Below, piece after piece: positions 4,702 to 5,137 of a stretch of DNA of 5,137 nt. Position 1 is the stretch's first letter, and each line of letters starts with the position of its first letter. Both the position numbers and the translations under genes were made by a program. The DNA lies in the NCBI GenBank assembly GCA_015494005.1, contig WGCB01000344.1, positions 1 to 5,137 on the forward strand. Reading direction: 5' to 3'. The notes below the pieces were generated by a model. That model had not been told where the DNA came from, searched no databases, and saw only the letters and a program-made list of their open reading frames with translations. The stretch is from Caldilineaceae bacterium (GTDB lineage Bacteria > Chloroflexota > Anaerolineae > Caldilineales > Caldilineaceae).

Positions 4702-5137
4702 AGACCAGTTGGGTCCTCGCTGGCTGGATGCCCTGGGCCTGTTCCTCGCCGGCCTGATCAACACTTTCCTGGCTCTGGGGGACGCTGGCATCGTTTTCGG
4801 CCCGGGCACCGCGGCGCGCCAGCCGGACCTGCTCCTGCGGATCCTCTGGATCGCTGAGCACCCATGGCGCTGGCAAGGCGGCTGGTTTTTCTGGTTTGCC
4901 GTCACCCTCAGTTTCGCCTGGAGCTACTATGCCCTGGGCCGACATCTGAGCGGTGCGTGTCCCTGGCTTGGGTTGGCCATCGGCGTGGCGGTGGTCGCCG
5001 CTGCGGTGGACATCGTCGGCGTCCTGGTGAACCTGGTGGTCCTCCCCGACCTGGCACAGACGCTTGCCGGTCAGACGGCAGGGCCCGATCCAACCCTAAT
5101 GCTCGTTTTCCAGTCGTTGGAGAATCTGGCCAATGGG
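4691..5137 (+). CDS. Second membrane protein of unknown function, C-terminus beyond the window
   Basis: The frame is open from the ATG at 4691 to the right edge, giving 149 codons. It starts 11 bases before the end of the preceding gene, in another frame, without a strong Shine-Dalgarno of its own, so translational coupling is likely. Likely membrane helices lie near residues 14-35, 66-84 and 93-117. An aromatic stretch, HPWRWQGGWFFWFAVTLSFAW (57-77), leads into the second of these; VVAAAVDIVGVLVNLVV has an intramembrane Asp that could matter for function. Soluble segments around 36-60 and 119-137 would lie between helices. I cannot assign a family. Its arrangement with the preceding gene suggests a two-component membrane unit, but that is inference. 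Confidence 0.75.
   Translation, partial: MPREDQLGPRWLDALGLFLAGLINTFLALGDAGIVFGPGTAARQPDLLLRILWIAEHPWRWQGGWFFWFAVTLSFAWSYYALGRHLSGACPWLGLAIGVAVVAAAVDIVGVLVNLVVLPDLAQTLAGQTAGPDPTLMLVFQSLENLANG

Noticed and set aside
3751..4905. Minus-strand open frame of 384 codons
   Set aside because: It is antisense to both membrane genes, and its product is rich in Gln, Arg, Pro and His, as expected from the reverse of hydrophobic codons.

Overview
The window comes from a GC-rich bacterium that uses sigma70-type promoters, Shine-Dalgarno starts and T-box riboswitch control of tryptophan genes. T-boxes are typical of Firmicutes, Actinobacteria, Chloroflexota and a few other groups. High GC, a T-box and a stand-alone 23S-IVP-type four-helix-bundle gene together make a Chloroflexota-like organism my best guess, but no rRNA or other marker here proves it.

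Left and centre (1-3533, minus strand): a tryptophan operon reads right to left. A strong promoter (TTGACA, 17-base spacer, TAAAGT; 3505-3533) drives a leader of about 440 bases. This leader is a complete T-box riboswitch with a UGG (Trp) specifier, an AGUA specifier-loop motif, stems II and III, the T-box GGGGTGGCACCGCG and a mutually exclusive terminator. Next come trpE (1521-3056; anthranilate synthase component I), a four-helix-bundle protein of the 23S rRNA intervening-sequence family (943-1449), and trpS (1-976; tryptophanyl-tRNA synthetase, 3' end outside the window). One sensor of uncharged tRNA-Trp thus governs both the first committed step of tryptophan synthesis and the enzyme that charges the tRNA.

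The four-helix-bundle gene looks like an insert in this operon. A perfect-phase array of nine 7-base units (1453-1515) precedes it. A 20-base inverted repeat (18 of 20 matching; 1009-1028 and 1455-1474) brackets it. It has lower GC than its neighbours, and its reading frame runs out of the bracketed segment into the first codons of trpS. This is the most interesting part of the window.

Right (3534-5137, plus strand): a divergent intergenic region holds a plausible promoter (TTGCCA, 17, TACAAT) and three short A-rich tandem repeats. They precede two overlapping genes for polytopic membrane proteins of unknown function (3850-4701, and 4691 to beyond the right edge).
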